DNA from: Beroe forskalii
Lineage: Eukaryota; Ctenophora; Nuda; Beroida; Beroidae
Direction: 5' to 3'
Length of the DNA stretch: 64,000 nucleotides
NCBI GenBank assembly: GCA_011033025.1
Contig: WFMF01000027.1
Coordinates: 124,001 to 188,000, forward strand
Part shown: positions 53,451 to 64,000 of the stretch, in pieces
Numbering within the stretch: position 1 is the first letter of the stretch
How the letters are laid out: each line of letters starts with the position of its first letter
Translations under genes and position numbers: made by a program
Notes under the pieces: model-generated
Databases searched by the model: none
The model's input: the letters and a program-made list of their open reading frames with translations, nothing else
Told to the model about the DNA's origin: nothing

Positions 53451-53951
53451 CAAATAACATCTTCAATAACGTTATGTCGGGTTATGTTGCTATGTTGCAG
53501 GAATCCATGAAAACTGGTCAGTGGTCCTGGTGGGGCCTTTCTATTGATTTTAGGCTGCTGGAACAGCGTGGATGCTTCGGCTTGAAAGGCTTCAACTGTT
53601 TGATCGGACTACTTAGTACTTATTAAATGCATAAGACTTAAAGTACCGTATGAGGTAATGAAATATCGTATTTGTTACTGTAGTCTCCTACTCTATCCAA
53701 TGTGGATGTGATTTCTGCTACAGCTTCTGGATAACGTCAAAATGTAAAACAGACCTTGGGAATCGATTCAGCATCCTTGAAAAGCATATTATGGGTGCCT
53801 AAAGTGTTGCCAAAGTCCTCAAAAATGTGTTTTATTTTTGGCAAACTTTGGCAAACTTTGGCAAATGCTTCCACTTTTTTTGGAGTTTGCCAAATAAAGT
53901 GTTTGCCAAAGTTTGCCATAGTTTGCCAAAGTTTGCCTTACCCCCCCCCCT

Positions 53952-56310
53952 AATAGAGGCTGCAAGTGCGTACACAAGAGTATGCTAAATAAAGTACGGG
54001 ATGCACATATAATTTGACTTTCATCATAGTAGGGTCTGCCATAATTACAATCCAAAATAGCAGACTTAGACATACCTAAGTCCGCTGAGATGTGCAAGTC
54101 AGCATATGATGTAATCACGACCTATTGCAGATCCCTCTGAATTAGCAGACTCTCGAATAATGGCTAATTAGTAGAAAGAGCTGAGTCTGCTAAAATATGC
54201 TAGCGGACTCAACCTCTGGCAGGGGCCTTTCGTAATCTGTGTACACTGTACAATGTACATTAAAAGCACATTCTACAATGCTCATTAATTGTTTAGTTTA
54301 CAAAGTACATCGTACCTGATTTGTACATTGTACAATGGCACAATGTACCTGATTTGTGCTCGATTGTGAATACGAGACAGTTGGCTGTAGTGACTTCTTT
54401 TTCATTCTTTTCGTGGGACGATTCAGAAATCAGAATCTGCAGAAATCAGAATCTGTAGAAATCAGAAATCAGAATCTGTACACCAAATATCTATTTGACT
54501 GTAAAAATGAAACTCAAAATTGGTGCTCGTAATTCGTAATTATTCAACAAATTAACTAAAATCGCCGCCGGCTTGCGAGAAAGCCTGCCTGGCTCTGTGC
54601 CAAGAGGGAGGTTTTGTTCCTGACTTCTTGGATTATATACGTCGTTATAATACGTTTAACCTGCTCCAGGTACATTCATAATATCTCGGCGTGTAGTACG
54701 GCCCGCGCCGCGCAGCGTCACCAACGAACCACTCTGCGCTATGATAATGACGTCATCATTCTCGCCTACCTGACACAGGGGAAATAATATCCTGGAGTCA
54801 TTAAAACCCGGCCTCCCACATTTACAGCGCTCAATATGCGTTGTTCAGCGTAGCATCCACCTCCGCATATATATCCTGGATTTAAATTACCGACTCAATT
54901 TATACGCATTTAAATATATTTTTATATTTATATACGACTGTTCAAACACGGTGCACACGTGTGCGTATGTAGTAAATTTCCGTAAATTCAACTTCACGTC
55001 GTGTTATGTTATAAAGATGGGATGTAGTCGAACATTGCGCACATTCCATTTGAATAAGCTTCATCATGTTTCACGACGCTGCGCAGAATGGTTATCAAAG
55101 GTCTTATTATGCTGCACTGATGCTGTTAGCAACAGGCTGTCAATATTTGACAGATATTAAATCTATTCTGCTATATAAATCCTATTCTGTTGACCCATGA
55201 TAATAATATGCTCTCTCCTTCAATTCTTGTAATTTTTGATGTTCGTGATATTATATATTCGCCATAATATCTAGCATACAAGTTCTCAATATTTCCTCCC
55301 ATATATTCTTTCGTTACTCGATACTTTCCTCACTTCTTACCCAGAAATTGAGGGAATTACCCCAGGAGCTGTTGATAAGTTCGGTAGTAATGGTGGGCAC
55401 AGCGTGTTGAGTATATAAGGAATTCGTAATGCCTTTCTCTGAAACATATCTGACGTCTGGGAAGCCCTGTGTTTAATGGAGAATGTCTCTGGGTATGTGA
55501 ATTCGAAGAGGCGGTTGAGACTGACGTCATTACCACACATTAAAGTGGTTAATTGATTATGCTGAAGTGCTGACTTTATATTGGTGCGTGCAGGAACTAT
55601 AGAATATATATGCACGCCATAAACGCATACATATCATATATACAGAGCTCGTGCGTTTCATATCATCGGCGTAAAGCACTTCTTATTTCCTGAGGTTTTC
55701 CGAGGTTTTAATATTTTAATCGTTGTATTTTTACGTGGTAGTACTCCGACGTCAACAGATCGGTTTAAAACTACTGGCTGATAGACAGCCGACTCAAGGC
55801 AGCTTTAAATATATGTACATCTTAATTGTAGGCGTAGAAATGATATGCGGATGTGGGGGGACGTTGAAAGCAAGGTTTAGAGTTTCTTTTATATCGGCAT
55901 CACTCCGCCTATTTTTCTTGGATGACCATTATGTCCTTTTACCTATTAACTTACCATGTTTTACATTGATGAATCGAGTAGGTACACATATATATGTTAT
56001 TCAGATGTTACTTACCTTTTCTGTGTACTGCGTCCATTAAGAGTGTATTCCCTGCTCTGTGATTGGTGCTTTCTTCTTTGCTGAGCTGCCATTGGTTAAA
56101 ACGATAAAGGAGGATCTACCTTCCAAACGCAACCTGTGTCTACCAAAAGCTCTACAGTCTATATTATCCTCTTTTCCTTGTTCATTGTTCATTTCTTGGT
56201 ACTTTTTAGAAACTATTGTTATGTTTTACAATGAATACTTTCCACTTTTTAGGTACTAATTTTAGAAATTGTTATTATGTTTTACAATCAACGCTTTTTG
56301 CGCTAACAGC
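53952..56310. other. Non-coding region
   Basis: No gene was recognised. 54235-54355 is rich in GTACA/TGTAC palindromes; 54420-54482 holds four copies of CAGAAATCAGAATCTG; 54830-55200 and onward is unique AT-rich DNA. Short open frames at 54951-55160 and 55723-56040 have no recognisable features. Confidence 0.5.
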
Positions 56311-56313
56311 TTA

Positions 56314-57666
56314 CTATAACAGACAGAAAATTTCTGATTTCGGGATTCTGAAGTATGGTATGTCTTTCTTAGGTCGTCCATGGATGGCGTGCAAATTTTC
56401 AGCTCAATCGGCCAAAGCTTTTCGATTACGGATCTTGGGTGCCTCAAAAATGAATAACTGCCTGGATCACTGTTTTGAGAGGTAAAAATAGGGTTTTTTG
56501 GATTTTACAGGAAAACAAAAGAAAACTGGCGAATATCATTGGTTCAGTGGTTTCAGGCGCACAATTTATGACCAGATACACTTCTATTTGACCACCCATG
56601 AGAAATCTACGCCCAATAAGGGGCGAAAAAAGGCAGTTTTTAAGCCGAAAAACACGATTTTAACCCCCTATAACAGACAGAAAATTGCTGATTTCGGGAT
56701 TCTGAAGTATGGTATGTCTTTCTTAGGTCGTCCATGGATGGCGTGCAAAATTTCAGCTCAATCGGCCAAAGCTTTTCGATTTCGGATCTTGGGTGCCTCA
56801 AAAATGAATACCTGCCTGGATCACTGTTTTGAGAGGTAAAAATAGGGTTTTTTGGATTTTACAGGAAAACAAAGGAAAACTGGCGAATATCATTGGTTCA
56901 GTGGTTTCAGGCGCATAATTTATGACCAGATACACTTCTATTTGACCACCCATGAGACATCTACGCCCGATAAGGGGCGAAAAAAGGCAGTTTTTAAGCC
57001 GAAAAACGCGATTTTAACCCCCCATAACAGACAGAAAATGGCTGATTTCGGGATTCTGAAGTATGGTATGTCTTTCTTAGGTCGTCCATGGATGGTGTGC
57101 AAATTTTCAGCTCAATCGGCCAAAGCTTTTCGATTTCGGATCTTGGGTGCCTCAAAAATGAATACCTGCCTGGATCACTGTTTTGAGAGGTAAAAATAGG
57201 GTTTTTTGGATTTTACAGGAAAACAAAGGAAAACTGGCGAATATCATTGGTTCAGTGGTTTCAGGCGCATAATTTATGACCAGATACACTTCTATTTGAC
57301 CACCCATGAGACATCTACGCCCGATAAGGGGCGAAAAAAGGCAGTTTTTAAGCCGAAAAACGCGATTTTAACCCCCCATAACAGACAGAAAATGGCTGAT
57401 TTCGGGATTCTGAAGTATGGTATGTCTTTCTTAGGTCGTCCATGGATGGCGTGCAAAATGTCAGCTCAATCGGCCAAAGCTTTTCGATTTTGGATCTTGG
57501 GTGCCTCAAAAATGAATACCTGCCTGGGTCACTGTTTTGAGAGGTAAAAATAGGGTTTTTTGGATTTTACAGGAAAACAAAGGAAAACTGACGAATATCA
57601 TTGGTTCAGTGGTTTCAGGCGCATAATTTATGACCAGATACATTTCTATTTGACCACCCATGAGAC
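56314..57666. repeat. 354-bp tandem repeat, about 3.8 copies
   Basis: Units begin ATAACAGACAGAAAAT at about 56314, 56668, 57022 and 57376; the last is truncated at 57666. Copies differ by a few percent. Because 354 is a multiple of three, a 113-codon frame with the same stop recurs in every unit. A related 50-bp piece (TTAGGTCTTCCATGAACGGC then GTTTCAGCTCAATCGGCCAAA) lies at 62427-62475 in an intron of the next gene, so the family is dispersed. Confidence 0.92.
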
Positions 57667-57743
57667 ATTAAGTTCCAATGTGCTAAATTTCAGCACCAAG
57701 ACGGGTCACTTTCAAAATTTTGAAATCAGCAAAAAAGTTCCAC

Positions 57744-60700
57744 TTAAAAAAACTTGTCCCTAATTCTATGCATCAAGTTCATCAGTATGAATTGATGGGG
57801 GAGATTTAAAACCTCGATAGCTGATCTGGAGGATTCTCGTCGGAGAGTGCTGGTTTCCACTTTGGATTCTGTGTCCGAGGATTTAGTAGACTGTTCGGTT
57901 GCGCCTTTTCTCTTCGCTAAGATCTCTGCAGGAACGTTGGTATAGTGCTGTCAATGTAACTGGTGTAAATGTAAAAAAGTGTCAAGATGAACTGGAGTCA
58001 AGATAAACTGGTGTCAATGTGCAATAATGTTAGAAATCGAAATAGCGAATATATACCTGCTAATTTTTCTTTCGCAGCACTTTGCCCGGTCATATTTTGT
58101 TCTCTGACGATTGTCTGAGATCGAGCGAAATCACTGAACATCGACCTGATGAGAGATGGTTCGAGTGGAAGGCATTCGCGATTAAAAAAAAGGATAGAGC
58201 ATTAAACTTCAATCGATGTTTTACGAATCTTCCTTCAAATTTACCAACCTCATCTGTTCCTCCTCTGTCTCCCTTTTGTCCTTGATCTGAATCTTGAGGT
58301 GCATCTTAGCCATCATGGCCCTCTTCTGAGCCTCCCTTTGGGCGGTGATCTGGTTGATGTGACTCTGATGGTTGGTTTTCAGCTGATCGTACAGAGAGTC
58401 GATGTCTTGTTGGGTGAGGGACTGAAGGTTCCTCCTACTCTTCTCTGCCTGCAATCATAGAGGGATAATGATGTTGTTTTACACCAGCATGGCATGCCAC
58501 TTCTGAGGGAAATTACAGAGAACTGATTGGGAATCTGGAAGTCCTAGACTTCCAAGGAGTCATTGAATTTCGATACAAAATAGCTGCTTTTACCTCACTC
58601 ATCTGCTCTCCAGACGCACCATCCTGGATGTCTGCCAAGAGTTTCTTCTCCTCTGAAGTCAGCAGGGACAACGCATTGTCCCCTTCCATCCCAGCTATCT
58701 TATCCAACACATCCTTCTTTTGTTGGTACAGGGCAGTCGCGTCCTCAGCTGATCTGTCCGATTCCTGAGCCAGGTCTTTGAGAAGCAGATCAATATTGCC
58801 CTGGTTTTTCTCGGCTTCAGTCCGGCGGGCTTCGCGTTTCATGGAGATTTGTTTCCGGAACGTGTTGGTTCTTTCGGTGAGGTTCTGAAATGACTGGGGT
58901 GTCAGTTTAGTGTCGAGTAAAATAAATGGAGCATCCATTTCTATCAAAAATAATCAGTTATTGCTCTGTGAGTAGTAATGATCAACTGAGGGCTTGATAA
59001 AAAAACCCGCCCTCGGTCGATCATGGTTATAGTGGGGAGTTTCTATTTACCTTCCCAGTACGGATATCAAACCTGTGACAGATCAGCAGCTGGCAGTGCA
59101 GTGTGGTCTGCCGGAGTGGGGGCTCCTAAGATGACGTCACACAGGTTGCTAAAGCAACCAGACACCAGGTCGCCATGGAGTACCTGCCGTGTCTGCGGAG
59201 ACAGGATAGAGAAATGGGGATTGGTTAAATGAGACATTTCCATACGAAACATTCTTATTTGTCTTACGACACAATCATGCCGAGAAAATACTGAATTGAT
59301 AAATTTGCTGATTCCAATTATATGCTCCCATTGCATATGGAATTTCCACAAATTGAAAGTCAATTTAGAACATCAGTCCAATGATGCCCTCATCCCGAAC
59401 AAACCTCGCTCAACTCCCCAACTCCCATTCCCCCTAACGACCGGAGCAACTCCTCACTTCTCTGTTCCTGCAGCCCTTGGACATCTGCCAGAACTCCCAC
59501 TGCCGCTTCCTCTAACTGCTCCTCCAGTGTCTTGTCCTCTGAGGGTTTTGTCAGAGGGAGGAGTTTCAGGGGGATCGCATCTTGGAGGAGTAGACGTTGC
59601 AGCTCCTTGAAATCAAGCATACGATCCTCGGCTTCGGCCTCGTCAACAGCTCCTTTTACTGATTTGAGGTGACGAAGACGAACTCGGCGGATGGATTGGA
59701 GTTTGTCTGCTATTTCATCGTGGGGAGTGGATTTGATGGCGCTAAGTTCCTCGCGGGATAAAACCTGGACAAGAATTAATGTGATAAAACCAGGACAAGA
59801 AATGAGAAAAAAACTAGGCAAGAGATAGGATAAAACCTGAACAAGAAATGAGATAAAACCTGTACAAAAAATGATATTAAAGTTGAAACATAGTGTCAGC
59901 TGTCGTCGGATAGTTAGCCATTTGAATTTTCCAAATGACCACACAGGAAGAATTGTAACCACAGGAATGTTAGTAACCTCTAAATTTGAGACTTTCTGCA
60001 CGATATCCATAAAGAGCTCTCGTTCCTTGCTGTGAGTCTGTTCCATCAACTCAATAATGGAATCTCTCAGCTGTCCTGTGGCTTCCACACTCGACGGAAT
60101 CTCTGCCAAACTCTCCTCCTCCTCCTTCTCAACCTTCTCCTTCATCCTCTGTTTCCTTGCCAGGATCCTCTGTTTCGCCAGGAACATCTGATGCTGCCTT
60201 GCCTCCTCCACCTTCAGATCCTGGGCTCGTGCTGCTCCGAACACCATCGCAGCAGCGTCCATCTCCCTGTCCTTCTTCACTCTCAGCTGCTCCCTTCTTC
60301 AACCTTTTAAACATAATCACTAACATTTATGTGTCGAAAATTTGTGAACATTCAAGCAAGGAATTCAAGCTTTTTTGTGGAGCGAAAAATAAATTTTGAT
60401 AAATTTTATTTTGATCGCAAATAAAAGCGGCACAACCTCGTTTTATGACTGTGTAACGCTTTGTATAATCAATCACCTCAGCACGGCCAGCTGCCGCTCC
60501 TGCTCACTCCGCAAACGTCCGTCTTCAGCACGAAGCTGAGCCAGGAGCAGCTCTTTCTCAGCTTCGTAGCTGCGAGTTAGTTTGGAGAGGAGCTCCTTGG
60601 CAGACACAGCTTCTCTTTGGGAATCCTCCTGGAAGCGAACTTTATTTAACAACTTACCTCGTTCCCTCATCCGGGAACGAACAAGGAGAAAAATAATTTC

Positions 60701-63700
60701 TACAAAGGTTTTATTTTATGTCTTTATCACCACTGGAACAATGCCATAGTACCTTCTCACTCTCCCGTTTCATCATCTCTTCCATTTCTTGATCCACTTC
60801 TTTCTTTGACGCTCCAGACTCCAGTCTCCACTTTCTGTACTCCAGTCTCTTCTTTATCTTCTCCCTTTGGCGTTTCCTGGCTGCTGTCTCACCCTCTTCC
60901 AGGTGTTTTCTGACGTTTACCATTCCCTGGTACAAGGCGTCTGCTTCTTCCACCCTCCCTGGACGGAAATACACTGTTGCCAATATTATCAATAACATAT
61001 TCGAATATCTATCATGATATTCTTATATTTATTCATGTTAGAAGCCCTTTGCAGTGCATCACAAAGGAATATTGTTCTGCAAAGTGGAATATTTTTAGAA
61101 ATTTTAATCCCCAAACCAGCAGCTCGCAGCTGTTTCTCCCTCAGCTTCAAGTGCATAGCCTTCTTCTGCCGCTCTTTCTCTGACAACTTAGCCCACTCTT
61201 CAGCTCCCAGCTGCTGCTCCAACATTTGGAGGATCAGGGTGTCCTGAGAGTGATGAATTTCACAAGCTGTATTCAGAAAAACATTGTGTTCAGGTTTTGG
61301 GAATGTTCATGATCACTCGGAAGCCCTGCTTCTATTGCTCCATATCATGTTATCATGTTAACAGAGAAGTTTCTGCCACATTTTTGCCGAATAATTATCT
61401 AACCTTGATATGATCGTATTTCTTGTCTAGCTCGTGAATCACCCCACTCTCCTCCTCCTTATCCTCCTTTGTCTCATCCCTCTTTGCAAACACCACCGCA
61501 GCAATGTTATCCATCCAACCCTCCCCCACTGCCCTCTTGTGTGTCAGAGAGATGCTCTGGATTTCTAGCAGACCCTGAGGGTGACACAGCTTTTGGTGTC
61601 AACAATAATTGAAAAAATTATCAGAAATTGAAAAAAAACTTTATCCGATAGCAATGAAATACTACTACGATGTAAACTCAGATTTGCGATAAATTTTGAT
61701 TTTTGATATTTCTAGATAGCGGGTTTCTGATACAAAATCGAGGGGGAAAATTACCGATTTCAATCTGTACATCATAGCAACATTTTTATCTGAGTGTAAA
61801 ACGAACCTTGTGTTTGATATTGCCCAGCATCATCTGCTCTTCTTCCTCCTGCTTCTCCTGGAGCTCCACCATAAGTCTCACCGTGGCTTCACTCAGTCGT
61901 CTAGCTTCGTAGTTCTGTCTCCGGTCTGCCTCATCAGCGATAGAGACATCGTATTCCTGGGAGAATCAGCTTGCTCACAGGGCAAATTCCCGCATAAAAT
62001 TGGTCGTTCAAACTGGTGGTTCAAACAAGTGGTGCCTAATAAAGGTTTGAATAAGGTTTTCAACCTTTCGCTATAATCTACAGCAAGAGATCGATGCAAC
62101 GTATTCCTGAGAGACTAAGTAAATCATGGCCCACACTTAGAGGTCAAATGTGACTTAAATTAGTTTTTAGGGTGCCGGGTGGGGGTGGGGGGCTCGACCC
62201 CTGATTGAGGGGGAGAGGGTCAACTCCCGATTGACCCCCTCAACTCACCACGTTGTCCACTTCCCGCAGCACGCTAGCCAGGTTGAGAAGCACAGCATTC
62301 CTTAAACACTCCCTGTTCCGAGTTTGCTGGGACACGAGCTCCAGGACGGAAGGGACGGAACTAACTACTCCCTCCCTCCACTTCTTGTGGTCTTCTCTCA
62401 GCAGACCTGGGAAATTCACACTTACTTAGGTCTTCCATGAACGGCGTGCAAAGTTTCAGCTCAATCGGCCAAACTTGGGATATAGTTTTATACCTAGTTT
62501 CATTCAATGTGATATTAAATCAAACAGCAAATTTTGGACAATATCCCACGAGTACCTATTTCGTGCTGTCTGTCCCTGCTACTCATCTTAACCACGTTCT
62601 CCAGCTGTTCTCCCTCCACGGAGTCCACGAGTTGTTGTAACATCTCCCTTTCTCCCTCATGCTTAGTGTACAACAGGGAAACAAGAACCTCCTGCAGCTC
62701 ACCTGACAGAGTTGAGAGACTTCAGTAGTAGGGGGTGTCACTATGGAAACACAGACTGTCTCTTACTGTTTCCATGGTTACATTCCCCTATTAAGGTAGT
62801 TCATCATTACCAACGTGTGAAAGGGACGTCAGTAGTACTAACGTCTCTAAAAATTATTCCTAAAATAAGTACCATGATTTTAGGAATAATTTTAGGCATG
62901 ATTTATTGTTTATAGTTCTATGGATGGCGTTGGACAGTAAATCTTTTGCGCCTTAAGTGGGCAGTCTTTTGTCAAGCTTCAACTTCTTTCAAATATTTTT
63001 AAATTCATACCTGCTTCTACTGTACTGATATCGATCTCATGCCCATTTCCTATTAGTCCGGTCTTGGAGTTTGCCCTCATGAGTTTGTTCTTCCTGGCAG
63101 CTATCCTAGCTTTAGCTAGAGCTACCTGACGTTCTCTTTCTGACAGGACTCTGTGGAGAAGAGATCAGGAATTTAAAATAAACCTTTTTCATCAGAAGAA
63201 ATAAAACGCTAGCATTGCTATGAGTATCAAATTTTCAATGCGTAAATTTCGAGACTTTTCAGAAATCTCAATAGATCAAATTTCATGACAACATGTAATA
63301 GATAGGTATATCCGTATATATCTACTCTTAACCCACCGATCTCCCTGTTTCTTCGCCATTCCCAGTACCAGCATTGCCTCCTCCAGCGTTCCCTCCTGCT
63401 GTAGCATCCTCTGTTCCAACCTCAGCTTCACCCTCAGCGCCTGTCTGTCTCGTGCTGAGGTGAACTCGTCCTCAGCGTCAAGGAGTCGTCTCATAAGCTC
63501 CTCCTTCTCAGCTTCAAACCTAAGGTTATAAGTTGGTAGGATGTGTGCTGAAAACTGTACTCCGCTGACTTCGGCTCCACTATTTTTCCTTCAAACCTAG
63601 GTCAATAAGTTAAAGCAGAGCGTACTGCAGACTGAAGGTATTGTTCATTGCGCATCGAAGGCTCCACTATTTGAATTATTGCATCTTTTCAAATGTTGTA

Positions 63701-63955
63701 TCTTTCCGAATGTTCGCAAAACAATTAAGGCAAAACATCAAGCCAATAAAACTCAAAGATGCCTACCTCGCCTGTAGGATCTCGTGGAAGGTATCCTGAT
63801 TGTTCTCCACAACATTCCCCTGATCGTCTCTGTATTCCACTATTTCCACCTCACTACCGTCTTCTAGTACCACCTTCTTTAACTGTCTCTTCAACTTCTT
63901 CCTAAGGGTTTCATGAATGCCAATCACTTTTTCAATCTCTTTATTGAAAACCCAC
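57744..63955 (-). CDS. Large coiled-coil protein, 5' end outside window
   Basis: At least 14 exons with GT-AG borders and matching phases on the minus strand: about 63955-63767, 63519-63337, 63150-63011, 62702-62556, 62406-62249, 61956-61807, 61574-61404, 61243-61117, 60958-60753, 60628-60477, 60293-59978, 59764-59405, 58884-58594, 58448-58249 or -58240, and a plausible last exon 57923-57744. They encode about 990 residues, nearly all charged alpha-helix rich in Glu, Lys, Arg and Gln with heptad character, without membrane segments. One stretch looks different: SKTGLIGNGHEIDISTVEAG (63011-63070). A short acidic-aromatic piece VVLEDGSEVEIVEYRDDQGN lies in the first visible exon. I cannot name the family. 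Given the neighbours a cytoskeletal or ciliary role is conceivable but not shown by the sequence. Confidence 0.8.
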
Positions 63956-64000
63956 TCTTTTTACTCTCCCGGACTTCTCAAATTAACTTGGATTTGAATC

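Larger units (their letters stand above)
49095..53951. mobile_element. TIR element with minisatellite core, copy 2
   Basis: Same organisation as 8999-12438: GCCAAAGTTTGCCAAAAAATAACCC left arm (49170-49200), unique segment with GTGCATGCAGGAC, GAGGCTAA foldback block (50487-50806), a longer minisatellite (2.56 kb), unique right segment and the right TIR (53838-53951) ending in a C run. The left TIR is badly eroded (49095-49170). The element is interrupted by a retroposon at 49465-50400. The hexamer after the right end (TAATAG) could not be matched on the left because that end is degraded. Confidence 0.82.

Noticed and set aside
56498-57547. Three 113-codon frames as a tandem gene family
   Set aside because: They follow from a 354-bp tandem repeat whose length preserves frame; no start context, splice sites or recognisable domain. 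Kept only as a repeat and a low-priority check.

Overview
This is a stretch of eukaryotic, almost certainly animal, nuclear DNA. It has GT-AG introns, tRNA-derived short interspersed elements, a Ty3/Gypsy LTR retrotransposon, a Penelope-like retroelement and large minisatellite blocks. At least four adjacent genes encode proteins of cilia and flagella: EFHC1, CFAP45, CC2D2A and DNAAF11. Two of these are tied to motile axonemes (EFHC1, CFAP45), one to dynein-arm pre-assembly (DNAAF11) and one to the ciliary gate (CC2D2A), so the source is a ciliated metazoan or close relative. The phylum cannot be fixed from the sequence; the mix of transposons would suit a marine invertebrate or early-branching animal.

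Layout: 1-1690 is a satellite of 25- and 30-bp units running off the left edge. 1.7-6.1 kb is non-coding with one SINE. 6121-7453 (+) is the 3' part of an unrecognised disordered-protein gene. 8.6-29.2 kb (-) is the cilia block: EFHC1 (about nine exons, introns packed with foldback repeats and a 3.4-kb TIR element), CFAP45 (three exons), CC2D2A (coding region in one exon) and DNAAF11 (one exon). 29.2-35.2 kb is repeat-rich intergenic DNA with a second SINE and LINE-like debris. 35219-37144 (+) is an equilibrative nucleoside transporter (SLC29/ENT) with an unusual acidic repeat at its N-terminus. 37.2-39.3 kb holds foldback elements. 39380-44852 is a Gypsy element (-) whose 3' LTR is split by a Penelope-like element carrying a hammerhead-ribozyme motif. 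45-49 kb is non-coding with structured repeats. 49.1-53.95 kb is a second, diverged copy of the 3.4-kb element, itself hit by a poly(A)-tailed retroposon. 56314-57666 is a 354-bp tandem array. 57744 to about 63955 (-) holds about 15 exons of a large coiled-coil gene whose 5' end lies beyond the window.

The genes read as ordinary conserved ciliary machinery with imperfect RFX-type X-box matches upstream of two of them. The most unusual features are (i) several foldback elements whose arms are built from short tandem units, a different unit in each family, some with target-site duplications; (ii) a hammerhead motif at the 3' end of a Penelope-like element nested in a Gypsy LTR; and (iii) an EFHC1 intron that restores the conserved reading frame only if removed between two 12-bp direct repeats, with no good GT-AG pair.
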